64,000 nt of DNA from CAYYJR01 sp964472305 (GCA_964472305.1 CAYYJR010000007.1:1-64000); one strand, 5' to 3'. Numbered from the stretch's first letter, positions 55,101 to 63,798 are shown. A program made the numbers and translations. Notes: generated by a model from the sequence alone, not told the origin.

Positions 55101-56630
55101 GTAATCTCCAACTTCACCGCCGTCACCGACACCGCGACGCTCAATCGCATCGACAGTACCGCGCGTTCCAGCGTGTTGGTCGCCAATCTGCCCGCGCAGG
55201 GTGTCAGCGATTTCGGCACTATTGTCGGGCGCAGTTGGGGAGTCTCGAAGACTGCTGCCCTGGAGGTCTTCTTCCAGGATAAGCCGATGACGCTGGCCCG
55301 TTATCCGAATAAGGGTTCCTGGATGAGTATCGCCAGCACACCGGATGGCCAGACCGGGGCGCGCATCGGGGTGAACGACTCACGATTGTCACGCTGGGCT
55401 AATGTGCCGAACATCTGGTTGCACGGATATTGGACGTGGAATTGGGCGGACTCCGACACACCGGTGGCGTCACTCGATGTCGCTAACCGCATCATTACCA
55501 CCGGCCAGCCGTATGGGGTATACGGCTACCTCGTCGGCGGTCGCTTCTTCGCGCAGAACCTTCTTGAAGAGCTGGATCAGCCCGGCGAGTGGTTCCTGAA
55601 TCGCGCAAACGGCAACCTGTATTTCTGGCCGCCGGCGCCACTCAGCCAGGGGCAAGTCGTGGTGTCGGTTATGTCCACCCCGCTGGTGACGATGGACCAG
55701 GTGAATTACGTCACCCTGCGCGGGTTGACCATCGAGCATAATCGCGGTACCGGCATTGTCATCACCGGCGGTACACGCAATGAAGTCGCCGACTGTACGG
55801 TGCGCAACATGGGGAACTACTCGGTGAACATCCTGGGCGGCACCAACCAGGGTGTGCGCAACTGCGTCATCAGCGGCAACGGTGATGGCGGGATCACTCT
55901 CAACGGCGGCGATGCCGCCTCCGGCGCCGCGGGCGGCCTGTATGCCGTGAACAACGACATCCACAGTTATGCTCGCTGGACGCGCTGTTATCACCCGGGC
56001 GTAAAGATTCTGGGATCAGGCAATCTGGTCGCCCATAACCTGATCTATGACGCGCCGCACAACGCCATTCACATGACCGGAACCAAACACATCATCGAGT
56101 ATAACGAGATCCACCGGGTTGTACTGGAGACGCAGGACGCAGGCGCCTTCTATACCTATCAAGGCAATAGTGTCGGCACCCATGTGCGCTACAACTATTT
56201 CCATGATCTGGGTATGGGTGGCATCAACACCACCCAGTACAATGGCACCGCCGCGGTTTACTTCGATGGGGGAGCGAGTTACGGCACGATCTATGGCAAT
56301 TTGTTTGTCCGGTGCAACGTCGCGGTACTCTACAGCGGCGGCGGCGATTACCTGACGATGGACAACAACGTCGTCACGAATTGCCGCACCTACCTGCATG
56401 CGGACAACACGCCGGTCGGCTGTGTGACCACCCATAATATATTCTATGGAGGAGCGACTGAATTCTGGAACGGGGTGACCACCAGCACGATGGGGTTCAG
56501 CAACAACCTGATCAACATCGATCCACTCTTCGTGGATGCCGCGCACGACAACTACCAGTTGCAGAGCAACTCGCCCGCGTATGGGATCGGTTTCAAGACG
56601 ATACCTATCTCGGAGATCGGGCGGAAATAA
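52143..56630 (+). CDS. Giant secreted protein: nine Ig-like modules fused to a right-handed beta-helix
   Basis: A 1495-residue exported protein. The ATG at 52143 begins a clear signal peptide (about residues 1-25); longer in-frame starts would bury it. Nine modules of about 90-100 residues follow (26 to about 885). Each has a motif like SPQ or NPG, a central YxF, a Thr-Trp-Thr-Pro turn and a late ARE, as in Ig-like modules with three tyrosines (Y_Y_Y-type) seen in surface proteins. Residues about 890-1490 form a right-handed parallel beta-helix beginning YYVATNGRDTWSG, typical of pectate-lyase-like or polysaccharide-binding proteins. No lyase active-site pattern is recognised. It follows the exopolysaccharide operon and probably binds or trims that polymer at the surface. 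Confidence 0.85.
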   Translation: MRHMLHLAIATLLFAMALASHAATAISGVTLTASPASPQLANKRVTLTATPINGISVRYKFTVTNPSGYTSVLRNYSSTPYCYWTPSAVGTYTLQVLARENGGVQNPAIQATMRYTIAPPLSSVKVLTNPAAPGAVSVPVAVSAQTVGGANLTYQFWVGDPTGTNWTMLRDYSLTNLCTWTPTALGTFPLTIRVREAGSTSLYDLQNHLYYAVSIPALSAVKLATSPVSPQSLNTVITLTATATGGKSVEYRFTAATADGVTTVLRDYAAGNTCTWTPATAGTYTLQVLAREKGTTQNASIQSSSSYIIGQPLTAVNLTTSPESPQAPNTAITLTAAATGGKTVEYRFSAIATGGTETVLRDYATGTACIWTPATAGVYTLRVSAREAGTTTPVVQNTLSYTIGSPLTAIEVVPTPNPGAIGSPVTVLAKATGGYNLVYQFWVGDPTATQWTLLRDYAAGNTYVWTPTAAGTFPITVRVREVGSTNMYDLQNHVFFPVTSQLSAVSLTAAPASPQPVNTAVTLTATSSGGGTVEYLFSVTSPSGAVSTLRGYAVGNTCAWTPTAAGIYTLQVSAREVGTTTPVVQNTLSYTVTTATTTGTPLTALTVLSSKNPGIVGQQLTVTGQATGGYNLVYQFWVGDPTATQWTLLRDYAAGNTCPWTPTAAGTFPLVVRVREATSTALYDIQNQLFLPCVAGLSSVNLTASPASPQQVNTAITLRASATGGTTIEYKFNVTSPAGTTTVLRDYATTDNCAWTPTTSGTYSLQVLAREQGTTQNAAIQSTISFVVSTPSPLLGLSASPPSPQAVNTAVTLTAQATAGSNLEYQFVVVDPSGASSTLRSYSTTATCAWTPTTAGNYTLQVLARAVGSTVTSQYQQSITYTVVQTGASNYYVATNGRDTWSGKLDAPNAAGTDGPFATLEAARNAIRTLKGAGAYPAGGVIVWVRGGTYPRSTSFALTSQDSGSATGPITYRAYPNETPRISGGRVISNFTAVTDTATLNRIDSTARSSVLVANLPAQGVSDFGTIVGRSWGVSKTAALEVFFQDKPMTLARYPNKGSWMSIASTPDGQTGARIGVNDSRLSRWANVPNIWLHGYWTWNWADSDTPVASLDVANRIITTGQPYGVYGYLVGGRFFAQNLLEELDQPGEWFLNRANGNLYFWPPAPLSQGQVVVSVMSTPLVTMDQVNYVTLRGLTIEHNRGTGIVITGGTRNEVADCTVRNMGNYSVNILGGTNQGVRNCVISGNGDGGITLNGGDAASGAAGGLYAVNNDIHSYARWTRCYHPGVKILGSGNLVAHNLIYDAPHNAIHMTGTKHIIEYNEIHRVVLETQDAGAFYTYQGNSVGTHVRYNYFHDLGMGGINTTQYNGTAAVYFDGGASYGTIYGNLFVRCNVAVLYSGGGDYLTMDNNVVTNCRTYLHADNTPVGCVTTHNIFYGGATEFWNGVTTSTMGFSNNLINIDPLFVDAAHDNYQLQSNSPAYGIGFKTIPISEIGRK
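52218..54800 (+). repeat. Nine tandem Ig-like module repeats in two alternating subtypes
   Basis: Modules start near residues 26, 121, 219, 314, 409, 504, 604, 699 and 796. Subtype A (SPQ, then VEYRF) fills positions 1, 3, 4, 6, 8 and 9; subtype B (YxFWVGDPT, then LRDY) fills 2, 5 and 7. Modules 5 and 7 share a 97-base segment with a single base change. The pattern fits growth by duplication of A-B units. Confidence 0.75.
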
Positions 56631-56646
56631 TTCCTGCCTGCACGAC

Positions 56647-56674
56647 GGGGGCCGGCCAGGCGCCGGCCCCCTTT
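56647..56674 (+). terminator. Strong intrinsic terminator
   Basis: GGGGGCCGGC (56647-56656) pairs exactly with GCCGGCCCCC (56662-56671) around CAGGC, followed by TTT. It ends the giant repeat-protein transcript before the MBOAT gene. Confidence 0.85.
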
Positions 56675-56835
56675 GCTGCCCCTGCCGCCAGACAGCCTTC
56701 CCCTTCCCCGCTTGTCAGCTCCGCCCGACATGCCCCGGTGTTGTTACAAAAATCATCCGTAATGCATCCGGTCGGTCTGGTATCATGGTCCAGATATTTT
56801 CGCTATCAGCGCCCGGTAATGGAGTCAGGTCCATC

Positions 56836-58302
56836 ATGCTGTTCAACTCCCTGGAATTCATGATTTTTTTTCCGGTGGTTACTCTGCTGTTCTTCGTCTT
56901 GCCGCATCGTTGGCGCTGGCTGTTACTGTTGATCGCCAGTTGCGTTTTTTACATGTTTTTCATCCCAATCTATCTGCTCATTCTGATGGTAACGATCCTG
57001 GTCGACTACTTCGCAGGCCTTTATCTCGCCCGCACGGAAGGTGCGCTCAAACGCCGCATCCTGGTGCTAAGCCTCCTCACCAACATCGGCATGCTGTTTT
57101 TTTTCAAGTATTATAATTTCGCCACCGACAATCTCATGTACCTGGCCTCGCTGCTTCACTGGAATTATCCGTTGCAGCATCTGGCGATCATCCTGCCCAT
57201 CGGTTTGTCGTTTCATACCTTTCAGAGCATGAGTTATACTATCGAGGTGTATCGCGGGAAGCAACCGGTCGAGCGCAGCCTGGGCATCTTTGCGCTCTAC
57301 GTCATGTTTTACCCGCAACTGGTCGCCGGGCCGATCGAACGTCCGCAGAATCTGCTGCACCAGTTCTGGGAAGAGAAGCATTTCGATTATGACCGCCTGA
57401 AAAGCGGCTTGAAACTGATGACGTGGGGGATGTTCAAAAAGATCGTCATCGCCGACCGGGTTGCGGAATATGTCAACCGGGTCTATCACATACCCACCGA
57501 ATACCAGGGATTGGCGTTGCTGCTGGGCACCGTGCTGTTCGCCGTGCAGATCTACTGCGACTTTTCCGGCTACTCCGACATCGCCATTGGTGCCGCCCGG
57601 GTGATGGGCTTCAAGCTGATGATGAATTTCGACCGGCCGTATTTGGCGACCTCCATTCGCGAGTTCTGGAGCCGCTGGCATATTTCGCTGTCAACCTGGT
57701 TTAAGGATTATCTCTATTTTCCGCTGGGCGGCAACCGCGTCACACAGGCACGGCGCTACCTGAACCTGTTTATCGTGTTTGTGGTCAGCGGCATCTGGCA
57801 CGGGGCAAACTGGACGTTCGTTGTCTGGGGCGCCTTGCACGGATTCTACCAGATAGTGACGATAGCCACCGATCGCCTGAGCGAACGGCTGCAGCGGGCG
57901 CTGCGGCTCACGCGCGTTCCGGCGCTGACGCGATTCGCGCAGGTGTCCATCACCTTCTGCCTGGTCACATTCGCCTGGATATTTTTCCGTGCCCGGGACA
58001 TCGGCACGGCGTGGTATATCGTGCGAACCATTGCGCTGGATACGCGCCTGTCCATCGATCAGGTAAAGCTGGCGGTGTTGCCGTTTACCAATGACAATAC
58101 CGCGCCGGCGCATTGTCTGACGGCGTTGTTGCTGATCGGCGTGCTGATGATCGTCGAACTGTGGGGGCGTTCCTGGTATGCCAATCTGCGCGCCGTACCC
58201 GCCCGCGATTTTGCCCGCCGGCTGGTCTGGGCAACCGCGGTGGTGTTGATTCTCACCATGGGAAAATTCACCCACGGCAGCTTTATTTATTTTCAGTTTT
58301 GA
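56836..58302 (+). CDS. MBOAT-family O-acyltransferase (AlgI/DltB-like)
   Basis: Transfers acyl groups across the membrane to exported polysaccharide, as AlgI does for alginate. The 488-residue protein has about ten hydrophobic segments, the RPYLATSIREFWSRWHISLSTW block and the catalytic His322 in SGIWHGANWTF, both hallmarks of the AlgI/PatA branch. The ATG at 56836 has GGAG upstream. The gene is followed after 35 bases by an SGNH/AlgJ-like gene, the usual partner that carries the acyl group to the polymer. Acetylation of the nearby exopolysaccharide is the likely role. Confidence 0.93.
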   Translation: MLFNSLEFMIFFPVVTLLFFVLPHRWRWLLLLIASCVFYMFFIPIYLLILMVTILVDYFAGLYLARTEGALKRRILVLSLLTNIGMLFFFKYYNFATDNLMYLASLLHWNYPLQHLAIILPIGLSFHTFQSMSYTIEVYRGKQPVERSLGIFALYVMFYPQLVAGPIERPQNLLHQFWEEKHFDYDRLKSGLKLMTWGMFKKIVIADRVAEYVNRVYHIPTEYQGLALLLGTVLFAVQIYCDFSGYSDIAIGAARVMGFKLMMNFDRPYLATSIREFWSRWHISLSTWFKDYLYFPLGGNRVTQARRYLNLFIVFVVSGIWHGANWTFVVWGALHGFYQIVTIATDRLSERLQRALRLTRVPALTRFAQVSITFCLVTFAWIFFRARDIGTAWYIVRTIALDTRLSIDQVKLAVLPFTNDNTAPAHCLTALLLIGVLMIVELWGRSWYANLRAVPARDFARRLVWATAVVLILTMGKFTHGSFIYFQF

Positions 58303-58337
58303 AACTTGGGTGTATGGGATTGCGGAGGCAGTATGTG

Positions 58338-59366
58338 ATGCGCTCACGGCTCATGCGTGAGGTGATGGGATTTATCTCCTTGACAGCGGGATTGTTCACG
58401 ACGCTGGTGGTGCTGCGCTTCTGCTTTTCCAGCTACTGCTGTCCGACCAGCCAGGGAATCAACGGCCTGTTAGCCCGCCGGCATGTCGATTACCTGTTTA
58501 TCGGTACATCGCGCTCGCGCCAGGGATACGATATCCGTGCCATTGAGCAGGAGACCGGTAAATCGGCTTACCTGCTCGCATATAACGGAATGCAACCCCA
58601 TCTGATCGAATTGATGTGCGCCTACCTGCTCGAACGACCGAAGCCATCCATCGGCATGATCGTGCTGGAATTTTATCCGTATGCCGCGATGGGCGAGGCA
58701 TCGCTGGCCGATTCGCGCATGTATATCAACGCGTCCCCCACGCTGAAATGGCGACTGCTGCTGTCGTATGCCCGCAACGGCATGCGCTGGCAAGACCTGT
58801 ATGCGCTCCTCGCGACGGAAGGCAATGAGACGCTGTTGACCGCCGGCATAACCCGTCCGCTGTTAGAGCGCATGTCCTATCATGGCGGCTATATCAACAA
58901 AGTCGTCCCCGGCATGGTTGCGGCAAAGTTTCGGAATCTTAGCGAACCACCGGCGTTACAGCATGACAGCGGTCACCTGAGCCTGCTGGCCACGCGTGCC
59001 TATGTTCGACTGTTCCGGCTGGCACGGCAGCATGGGGTGCCAATCATGATGGTCGAGCCAACCATGCCGGCGCGGATCGCACAGGGTCGTGTGTATCGTG
59101 CAGGACGTGCCCAGTTATTGGCGTTGGTCCGTGCCAACCACATCCCGTATTACACGGCCGATCCCGTGCTGTTTGATCCGCGGGACAATTCACTTTTCAC
59201 CGACGGGGTGCATTTTTCGACGAGGGGGCGGGCAGTGTTCTCTCGACTGATTGTTCCCCTGTTGCATGCCAATGCCAACCGCGTCGCTCCCGATTACGCA
59301 CAGTCGTCACCCCGTACGACCGAGATGAAACCCTCGCTCGTGCTCATCACTCCTCCCGGCCAATGA
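58338..59366 (+). CDS. SGNH hydrolase-like (AlgJ/AlgX-type) acyl-transfer partner
   Basis: A 342-residue protein with an N-terminal membrane segment (about 8-32) placing the rest in the periplasm. DYLFIGTSRSRQG contains the likely nucleophile Ser58 (the GTSR block of AlgJ-type SGNH proteins), and TDGVHFSTRG supplies Asp289 and His292 of the triad. With the upstream MBOAT gene it makes the two-part O-acetylation machinery: the MBOAT moves the acyl group out, and this protein puts it on the polysaccharide. The ATG at 58338 has GGAGG about 10 bases upstream. The substrate is inferred from context. Confidence 0.82.
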   Translation: MRSRLMREVMGFISLTAGLFTTLVVLRFCFSSYCCPTSQGINGLLARRHVDYLFIGTSRSRQGYDIRAIEQETGKSAYLLAYNGMQPHLIELMCAYLLERPKPSIGMIVLEFYPYAAMGEASLADSRMYINASPTLKWRLLLSYARNGMRWQDLYALLATEGNETLLTAGITRPLLERMSYHGGYINKVVPGMVAAKFRNLSEPPALQHDSGHLSLLATRAYVRLFRLARQHGVPIMMVEPTMPARIAQGRVYRAGRAQLLALVRANHIPYYTADPVLFDPRDNSLFTDGVHFSTRGRAVFSRLIVPLLHANANRVAPDYAQSSPRTTEMKPSLVLITPPGQ

Positions 59367-59410
59367 TTCGGCATGCCAGTCTTTGGCATGCAACCGATGC
59401 GGGTACCCTG

Positions 59411-59453
59411 GAAAAATACCCGCCCCGCCGGTAGGCTGTGCCGGCGGGGCGGG
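59411..59453 (-). terminator. Intrinsic terminator of the first deacetylase gene (may act in both directions)
   Basis: CCCGCCCCGCCGG (59419-59431) pairs exactly with CCGGCGGGGCGGG (59441-59453). Read on the minus strand the stem is followed by TATTTTTC, a good U run, so it ends the gene stopping at 59482. It can also stop plus-strand transcripts from the SGNH gene. Confidence 0.85.
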
Positions 59454-59481
59454 CTGATGCGGGATTGCGCATCGATACGTG

Positions 59482-59889
59482 TTATTGCCACTGCACCCGC
59501 ACGCGGTTACTGCCGGGCGTCACGTTGACCAGGATGCCTTGCGGCGTCACGCGGGTGGGCAGCGATTGCCCGGTCTCCACCACCGTGGCCTGCGCCGTGG
59601 TCGCTGCAATGCCGCCGGTGGCGACCAGCACGGTGAGCGGCCGGTTGAAAATCGCCGGGTCCATTGGAGTGGACAGCGTAAAGGTCAGGCGGTGCGCGTC
59701 AAGTTCGCTAATGCGCATCTGGGCACTGTCGCGTTCCTGTTGATAGCGGCTCACGCCGCCGTAGGTTTCCACCCACACCTGCGCGCTCTGTCCCGCCAGA
59801 TAGCTCAAGTGCGCCTGGAACGTCCAGCGGTCGACGAAAGCGTATTCCCCCTGCGCGAAGCCGTGCAGCATGGGCACCATCCATTCACC
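59482..59889. repeat. Exact 408-bp duplicate of 61329-61736
   Basis: The 3' ends of the two deacetylase genes are identical base for base from the stop codon (59482 and 61329) over 408 bases, ending at an A/G difference (59890 versus 61737). Upstream the copies differ moderately. This suggests recent duplication or gene conversion. Confidence 0.9.
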
Positions 59890-61107
59890 ATGCTGGATGG
59901 CGTTGTCAACCGCCGCATTCATCTCCCCCGCCGTATACAGCCGGTTGCCGTAGCCAATTTCGTCATCACGAATCGCGATATGGTGTTGCAGCGCTAACGA
60001 TGCCAATCGGTCGTTGTAATGGTTGTAGGGAAAGACGAAGGTTAACGGGGCGGTGCCGATCTGCTCGGTGATCAGGTCCGCACTGCCATTGAATTCCTGA
60101 TCCAGTTGCACCGGGTCGGAAACCGTCATCAACCGCACGTGGGTCAAGGAGTGATTGGCGATTTCGTGCCCGCGGGTAGCGATTGCACGCCAGCCGGCCC
60201 AACTGCCGGTGATGTTGCTCCCGAAGGGATAAGGAGGCGTTTCGCCATCAATGTTCGGGGTAGCTCCGGCGATGATGCCGAAGGTGGCCTTGAACCCGAA
60301 GGCATCCAGCAACGGCACGGCGACGTTGAGCTGGCTTTGCAACCCGTCGTCAAAGGTGAAGGAGACCGCCGCGGCTTTGTTATCGAGGAATTTGGTGATT
60401 GCCAGCGCATTGCCGATCTCGTTGGATTCCCGCTCCCGGATGATGTAGGGGATCTCTTCGGATACCGCAATGCTGGTCGGATCATGCGCTTCGCGCATGA
60501 AGACTTTTAAGCGGTAACTACCCGTTTCGCCCGGTTGCCACGCCAGGATGGGTGTTGGGGAGAATTCGTTCAGCGGAGTCCAGTTGACCGTGCCGTCCTG
60601 TATGATTCCCTGCCAGAACTGGAATGTAGGCGCGAGTGCGCCGACGGTGGCAGCCTGCAGGGTGATCGTGGATGCGACCGGTTGTGGTGACGGGAGATCC
60701 GTGGTCAACGTGACTGCAAGTGATGAATAATATATATCGAAACGCTGGCTACTGCTCACTTCGTATTCCATCAAGCTGCCCTGTTCGCGCGCCCAGACCT
60801 CCAGATAATAGGTTCCGGCCGTCGCCGGTTGCCACAGGCAAGTATTGACGGCGCTATACGCGCTCAACTCCTGCCAGACCATGATATTTTCCACCAGTGT
60901 ACGCGCGGCGAAGCGATACTGCACCGCGCCGCCGCCGGTGGCGGTGGCGATCAGGGTGATTCCATTGTATACCGGTTGCGGTGATGAAAGATTGGTGACA
61001 AGTTTCACCTGCGAGAGGGGATCATTCTCGCCGAATGCCGGGAGAGAATACATGAAGAGTCCGATAATCAGTGCCATCAGGCCAATCGCGTGCCGAATCA
61101 CGCTCAT
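59482..61107 (-). CDS. Secreted polysaccharide deacetylase with two Ig-like modules, copy 1
   Basis: A 541-residue exported protein. The ATG at 61107 has AAGGAG at good spacing and begins a signal peptide of about 27 residues. Two Ig-like modules of the same type as in the giant protein follow (about 30-125 and 126-225). A NodB deacetylase domain from about 240 has SFTFDDG near 250 and GHEIANHSLTHV for the metal site. The last 150 residues are beta-rich and almost identical to those of copy 2. It likely removes acetyl groups from the exported exopolysaccharide, and the modules may bind it. Its terminator is at 59411. Confidence 0.9.
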   Translation of the reverse strand: MSVIRHAIGLMALIIGLFMYSLPAFGENDPLSQVKLVTNLSSPQPVYNGITLIATATGGGAVQYRFAARTLVENIMVWQELSAYSAVNTCLWQPATAGTYYLEVWAREQGSLMEYEVSSSQRFDIYYSSLAVTLTTDLPSPQPVASTITLQAATVGALAPTFQFWQGIIQDGTVNWTPLNEFSPTPILAWQPGETGSYRLKVFMREAHDPTSIAVSEEIPYIIRERESNEIGNALAITKFLDNKAAAVSFTFDDGLQSQLNVAVPLLDAFGFKATFGIIAGATPNIDGETPPYPFGSNITGSWAGWRAIATRGHEIANHSLTHVRLMTVSDPVQLDQEFNGSADLITEQIGTAPLTFVFPYNHYNDRLASLALQHHIAIRDDEIGYGNRLYTAGEMNAAVDNAIQHGEWMVPMLHGFAQGEYAFVDRWTFQAHLSYLAGQSAQVWVETYGGVSRYQQERDSAQMRISELDAHRLTFTLSTPMDPAIFNRPLTVLVATGGIAATTAQATVVETGQSLPTRVTPQGILVNVTPGSNRVRVQWQ

Positions 61108-61268
61108 TCCACATACTCCTTTCATGTGACGACCGGGAGGCGGCATCATTGCCGGTCTCAATACGCGTCGCTGGTTTGTCTGTTATAGCACGGCTGACTT
61201 TCTCCAGGAGCAGCTGTGGTTAAACACCGATATCCGATTGTGCGCGTTATTGTCCAATAAGCACAACG

Positions 61269-61304
61269 CAGGCCGCCTTCGCGTGTGTATGCGAAGGCAG
61301 CCTG
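61269..61304 (-). terminator. Probable hairpin terminator of the second deacetylase gene
   Basis: CAGGCCGCCTTCGC (61269-61282) pairs with GCGAAGGCAGCCTG (61291-61304), one mismatch, loop GTGTGTAT. On the minus strand a T-rich stretch (CGTTGTGCTTATT) follows; the U run is interrupted. Confidence 0.5.
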
Positions 61305-61328
61305 ATGCCGGACATGCGGCGGCCTGGA

Positions 61329-62966
61329 TTATTGCCACTGCACCCGCACGCGGTTACTGCCGGGCGTCACGTTGACCAGGATGCCTTGCGGCGTCACGCG
61401 GGTGGGCAGCGATTGCCCGGTCTCCACCACCGTGGCCTGCGCCGTGGTCGCTGCAATGCCGCCGGTGGCGACCAGCACGGTGAGCGGCCGGTTGAAAATC
61501 GCCGGGTCCATTGGAGTGGACAGCGTAAAGGTCAGGCGGTGCGCGTCAAGTTCGCTAATGCGCATCTGGGCACTGTCGCGTTCCTGTTGATAGCGGCTCA
61601 CGCCGCCGTAGGTTTCCACCCACACCTGCGCGCTCTGTCCCGCCAGATAGCTCAAGTGCGCCTGGAACGTCCAGCGGTCGACGAAAGCGTATTCCCCCTG
61701 CGCGAAGCCGTGCAGCATGGGCACCATCCATTCACCGTGCTGGATGGCGTTGTCAACCGCCGCATTCATCTCGCCCGCCGTATACAACCGGTTGCCGTAG
61801 CCGATGACGTTGCTGCTGCGAATGGCGATATGGTGCTGCAGCGCCAGGTCGGCTAGATAATCGGTGTAATGATTGTAGGGAAAGACGAAGGTTAACGGGG
61901 CGGTGCCGACTTTCGTGGCGATCTGCAGCGCACTGACGTTAATCTCCCGGTCCAGTATCACGGGATCAAAGAACGTTGTTAAATCCTGGTGCGTCATCGT
62001 GTGGTTGGCGATCTCATGGCCATTGCCGGCTATACGCACCCAACTGCTCCAACTGCCGGTGGAACCACCCACGAAAGGATACGCCGGCGCTTCGCCATCG
62101 ATATTCGGGGTAGCTCCGGCGATGATGCCGAAGGTGGCCTTGAACCCGAAGGTATCCAGCAACGGCACGGCGACGTCGAGCTGGCTTTGCAACCCGTCGT
62201 CAAAGGTGAAGGAGACCGCCGCGGCTTTGTTATCGAGGAATTTGGTGATTCCCAGCGTACTGCCGATCTCATTTCCGAGCAAAGACCGAACCATATATGT
62301 CACCTCATTGGAATCAATCGCACTTGCAGGTTGCCCTGCCGCGCGCATTGACACTTTCAACTGGTATGTCACGGCCTGGGTGGGTTTCCACACCAGGGTG
62401 GGTGATGTCGAATACGCATTCAGCGGCGTCCACGCGCTGGCGCCGTTTTGCGGCGTGCCCAGCCAGAATTGGAACTCAGGTGATGTGAATCCGCTGCCGT
62501 TCGCGCGCAGGGTGATTGATGATCCCACCGGCTGTGGCGATGGCGGGGTGGCATCCAGCGTGATCGATATCGCCGTCGCGATGATATCGAAGCGCCGGCT
62601 GTTGCTCACTTCATACGTCATGGCGCTGCCATTTTCTTTCACCCAAACCTCCAGGTAATATACGCCGGCGTTCGTCGGTTGCCAGTTGCAGGTGTTCGTC
62701 CCACTGTACGGCGCCAGCTCCTGCCAGATGGTGCTGGTACCGACCAGCGTCCGCGCGCGGAAGCGGTACTGCACCGCCGTGCCGCCGACGGCGGTGGCGA
62801 CCAGGGTGATCGTGCCGTTCACCGGTTGCGGCGATGCGACATTGGTGGTCAATCCCACTTGCGAAAGCGGGGCGGCTATGCTCAATGTTGGCGTTAAAAC
62901 GGTCATCAACACAAAGAGCGTGCCCCACCAGAGAACATGCTGTGCCTTGCCATGCGTCTGCTGCAT
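61329..62966 (-). CDS. Secreted polysaccharide deacetylase with two Ig-like modules, copy 2
   Basis: A 545-residue paralogue of copy 1 with the same order: signal peptide (about 1-31), two Ig-like modules, NodB domain with SFTFDDG and GHEIANHTMTHQ, then the beta-rich tail. The N-terminal modules have diverged, while the C-terminal 136 residues are encoded by identical DNA. Paired GGAG motifs lie before the ATG at 62966. It probably acts outside the cytoplasm on the same polymer, perhaps with different specificity set by the diverged modules. Confidence 0.9.
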   Translation of the reverse strand: MQQTHGKAQHVLWWGTLFVLMTVLTPTLSIAAPLSQVGLTTNVASPQPVNGTITLVATAVGGTAVQYRFRARTLVGTSTIWQELAPYSGTNTCNWQPTNAGVYYLEVWVKENGSAMTYEVSNSRRFDIIATAISITLDATPPSPQPVGSSITLRANGSGFTSPEFQFWLGTPQNGASAWTPLNAYSTSPTLVWKPTQAVTYQLKVSMRAAGQPASAIDSNEVTYMVRSLLGNEIGSTLGITKFLDNKAAAVSFTFDDGLQSQLDVAVPLLDTFGFKATFGIIAGATPNIDGEAPAYPFVGGSTGSWSSWVRIAGNGHEIANHTMTHQDLTTFFDPVILDREINVSALQIATKVGTAPLTFVFPYNHYTDYLADLALQHHIAIRSSNVIGYGNRLYTAGEMNAAVDNAIQHGEWMVPMLHGFAQGEYAFVDRWTFQAHLSYLAGQSAQVWVETYGGVSRYQQERDSAQMRISELDAHRLTFTLSTPMDPAIFNRPLTVLVATGGIAATTAQATVVETGQSLPTRVTPQGILVNVTPGSNRVRVQWQ

Positions 62967-63470
62967 AACTCCTGCTCCTTCCCTGCAACGACAATAACGG
63001 ATGCCGATTCAACGGACTGCACAGTGATGACACGTCTTCGCGGGCGGCAATGTTGGCCGGAACTCTGTACGGCATCGCTTTGCATCGTCGTTGCTGTCAT
63101 CTCTCTGTCACGGTTACTGCTTAGCACAGTTCCCGCTTCTCACGGGTCTCTTTGGTGGAAATGCAGACCGCTGCCGCACAATGCTGTCGAGAAACGTCAC
63201 AGTGGCGACGCCAAGGGATGAGAAGGGAACCAATGAATCTACGGATAGTTGATGCCTGCGTGGAAATGTCGCGAGCATGGAACATCAGCCAAAACTACCT
63301 CGTGTCAGGCACGGCCTTCGTGCCGGCGTCGTGAAGTTCGTGCGCAGGTGTCCCCTGCCGGCAATCATACTGCGACAGGGATGATTCGTGACACTGTTGC
63401 CGGGGTTGAGACGTTATACTCGTATGGCGGAGCATTTCCGGTCGATCGGCACGCGGGGGAGGACAACGCG
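62967..63470. other. Divergent intergenic region; no gene seen
   Basis: These 504 bases between the minus-strand deacetylase and the plus-strand small gene hold no convincing frame. They must contain the promoters of both. A TATACT at 63415-63420 could be the -10 of the 63471 gene, but no -35 at 16-18 bases is seen. Confidence 0.45.
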
Positions 63471-63725
63471 ATGGCTTTGTATTATGCCATAACCTTCGAG
63501 GAAGGAACGTGGAAGCTGGTGACCAGCGGGGATGACCCCGAAGCAGTGTATGAACAGGCGGAAAATATACTCAGCGGACTCAACGAGGCGATGAGCGACG
63601 AAGATCCGATCAGCCTCTCGCCCGATGCCGAAGCGATGCTCAACAGCCTGCGCGTCGTGCCGGAGGTGACGGCACGCGACGTGTATCACGTGGTCTATAC
63701 CCCGGAGTTTGAGGAAGAGGATTGA
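63471..63725 (+). CDS. Small acidic hypothetical protein
   Basis: An 84-residue protein with no signal peptide or membrane segment and a strongly acidic tail (FEEED). GGAGG lies about 9 bases before the ATG at 63471. The frame continues upstream to a TTG-type start near 63249, but those residues look non-coding. I do not recognise it. It is followed after about 110 bases by the penicillin-binding protein gene on the same strand; a functional link is unproven. Confidence 0.6.
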   Translation: MALYYAITFEEGTWKLVTSGDDPEAVYEQAENILSGLNEAMSDEDPISLSPDAEAMLNSLRVVPEVTARDVYHVVYTPEFEEED

Positions 63726-63798
63726 GCGAGCGGCAGTATGAGGTGAGCCGTGAGGAACGGGGGTAGAGCCAATTCGCCGGCAGAACGTTGAGGTACCC

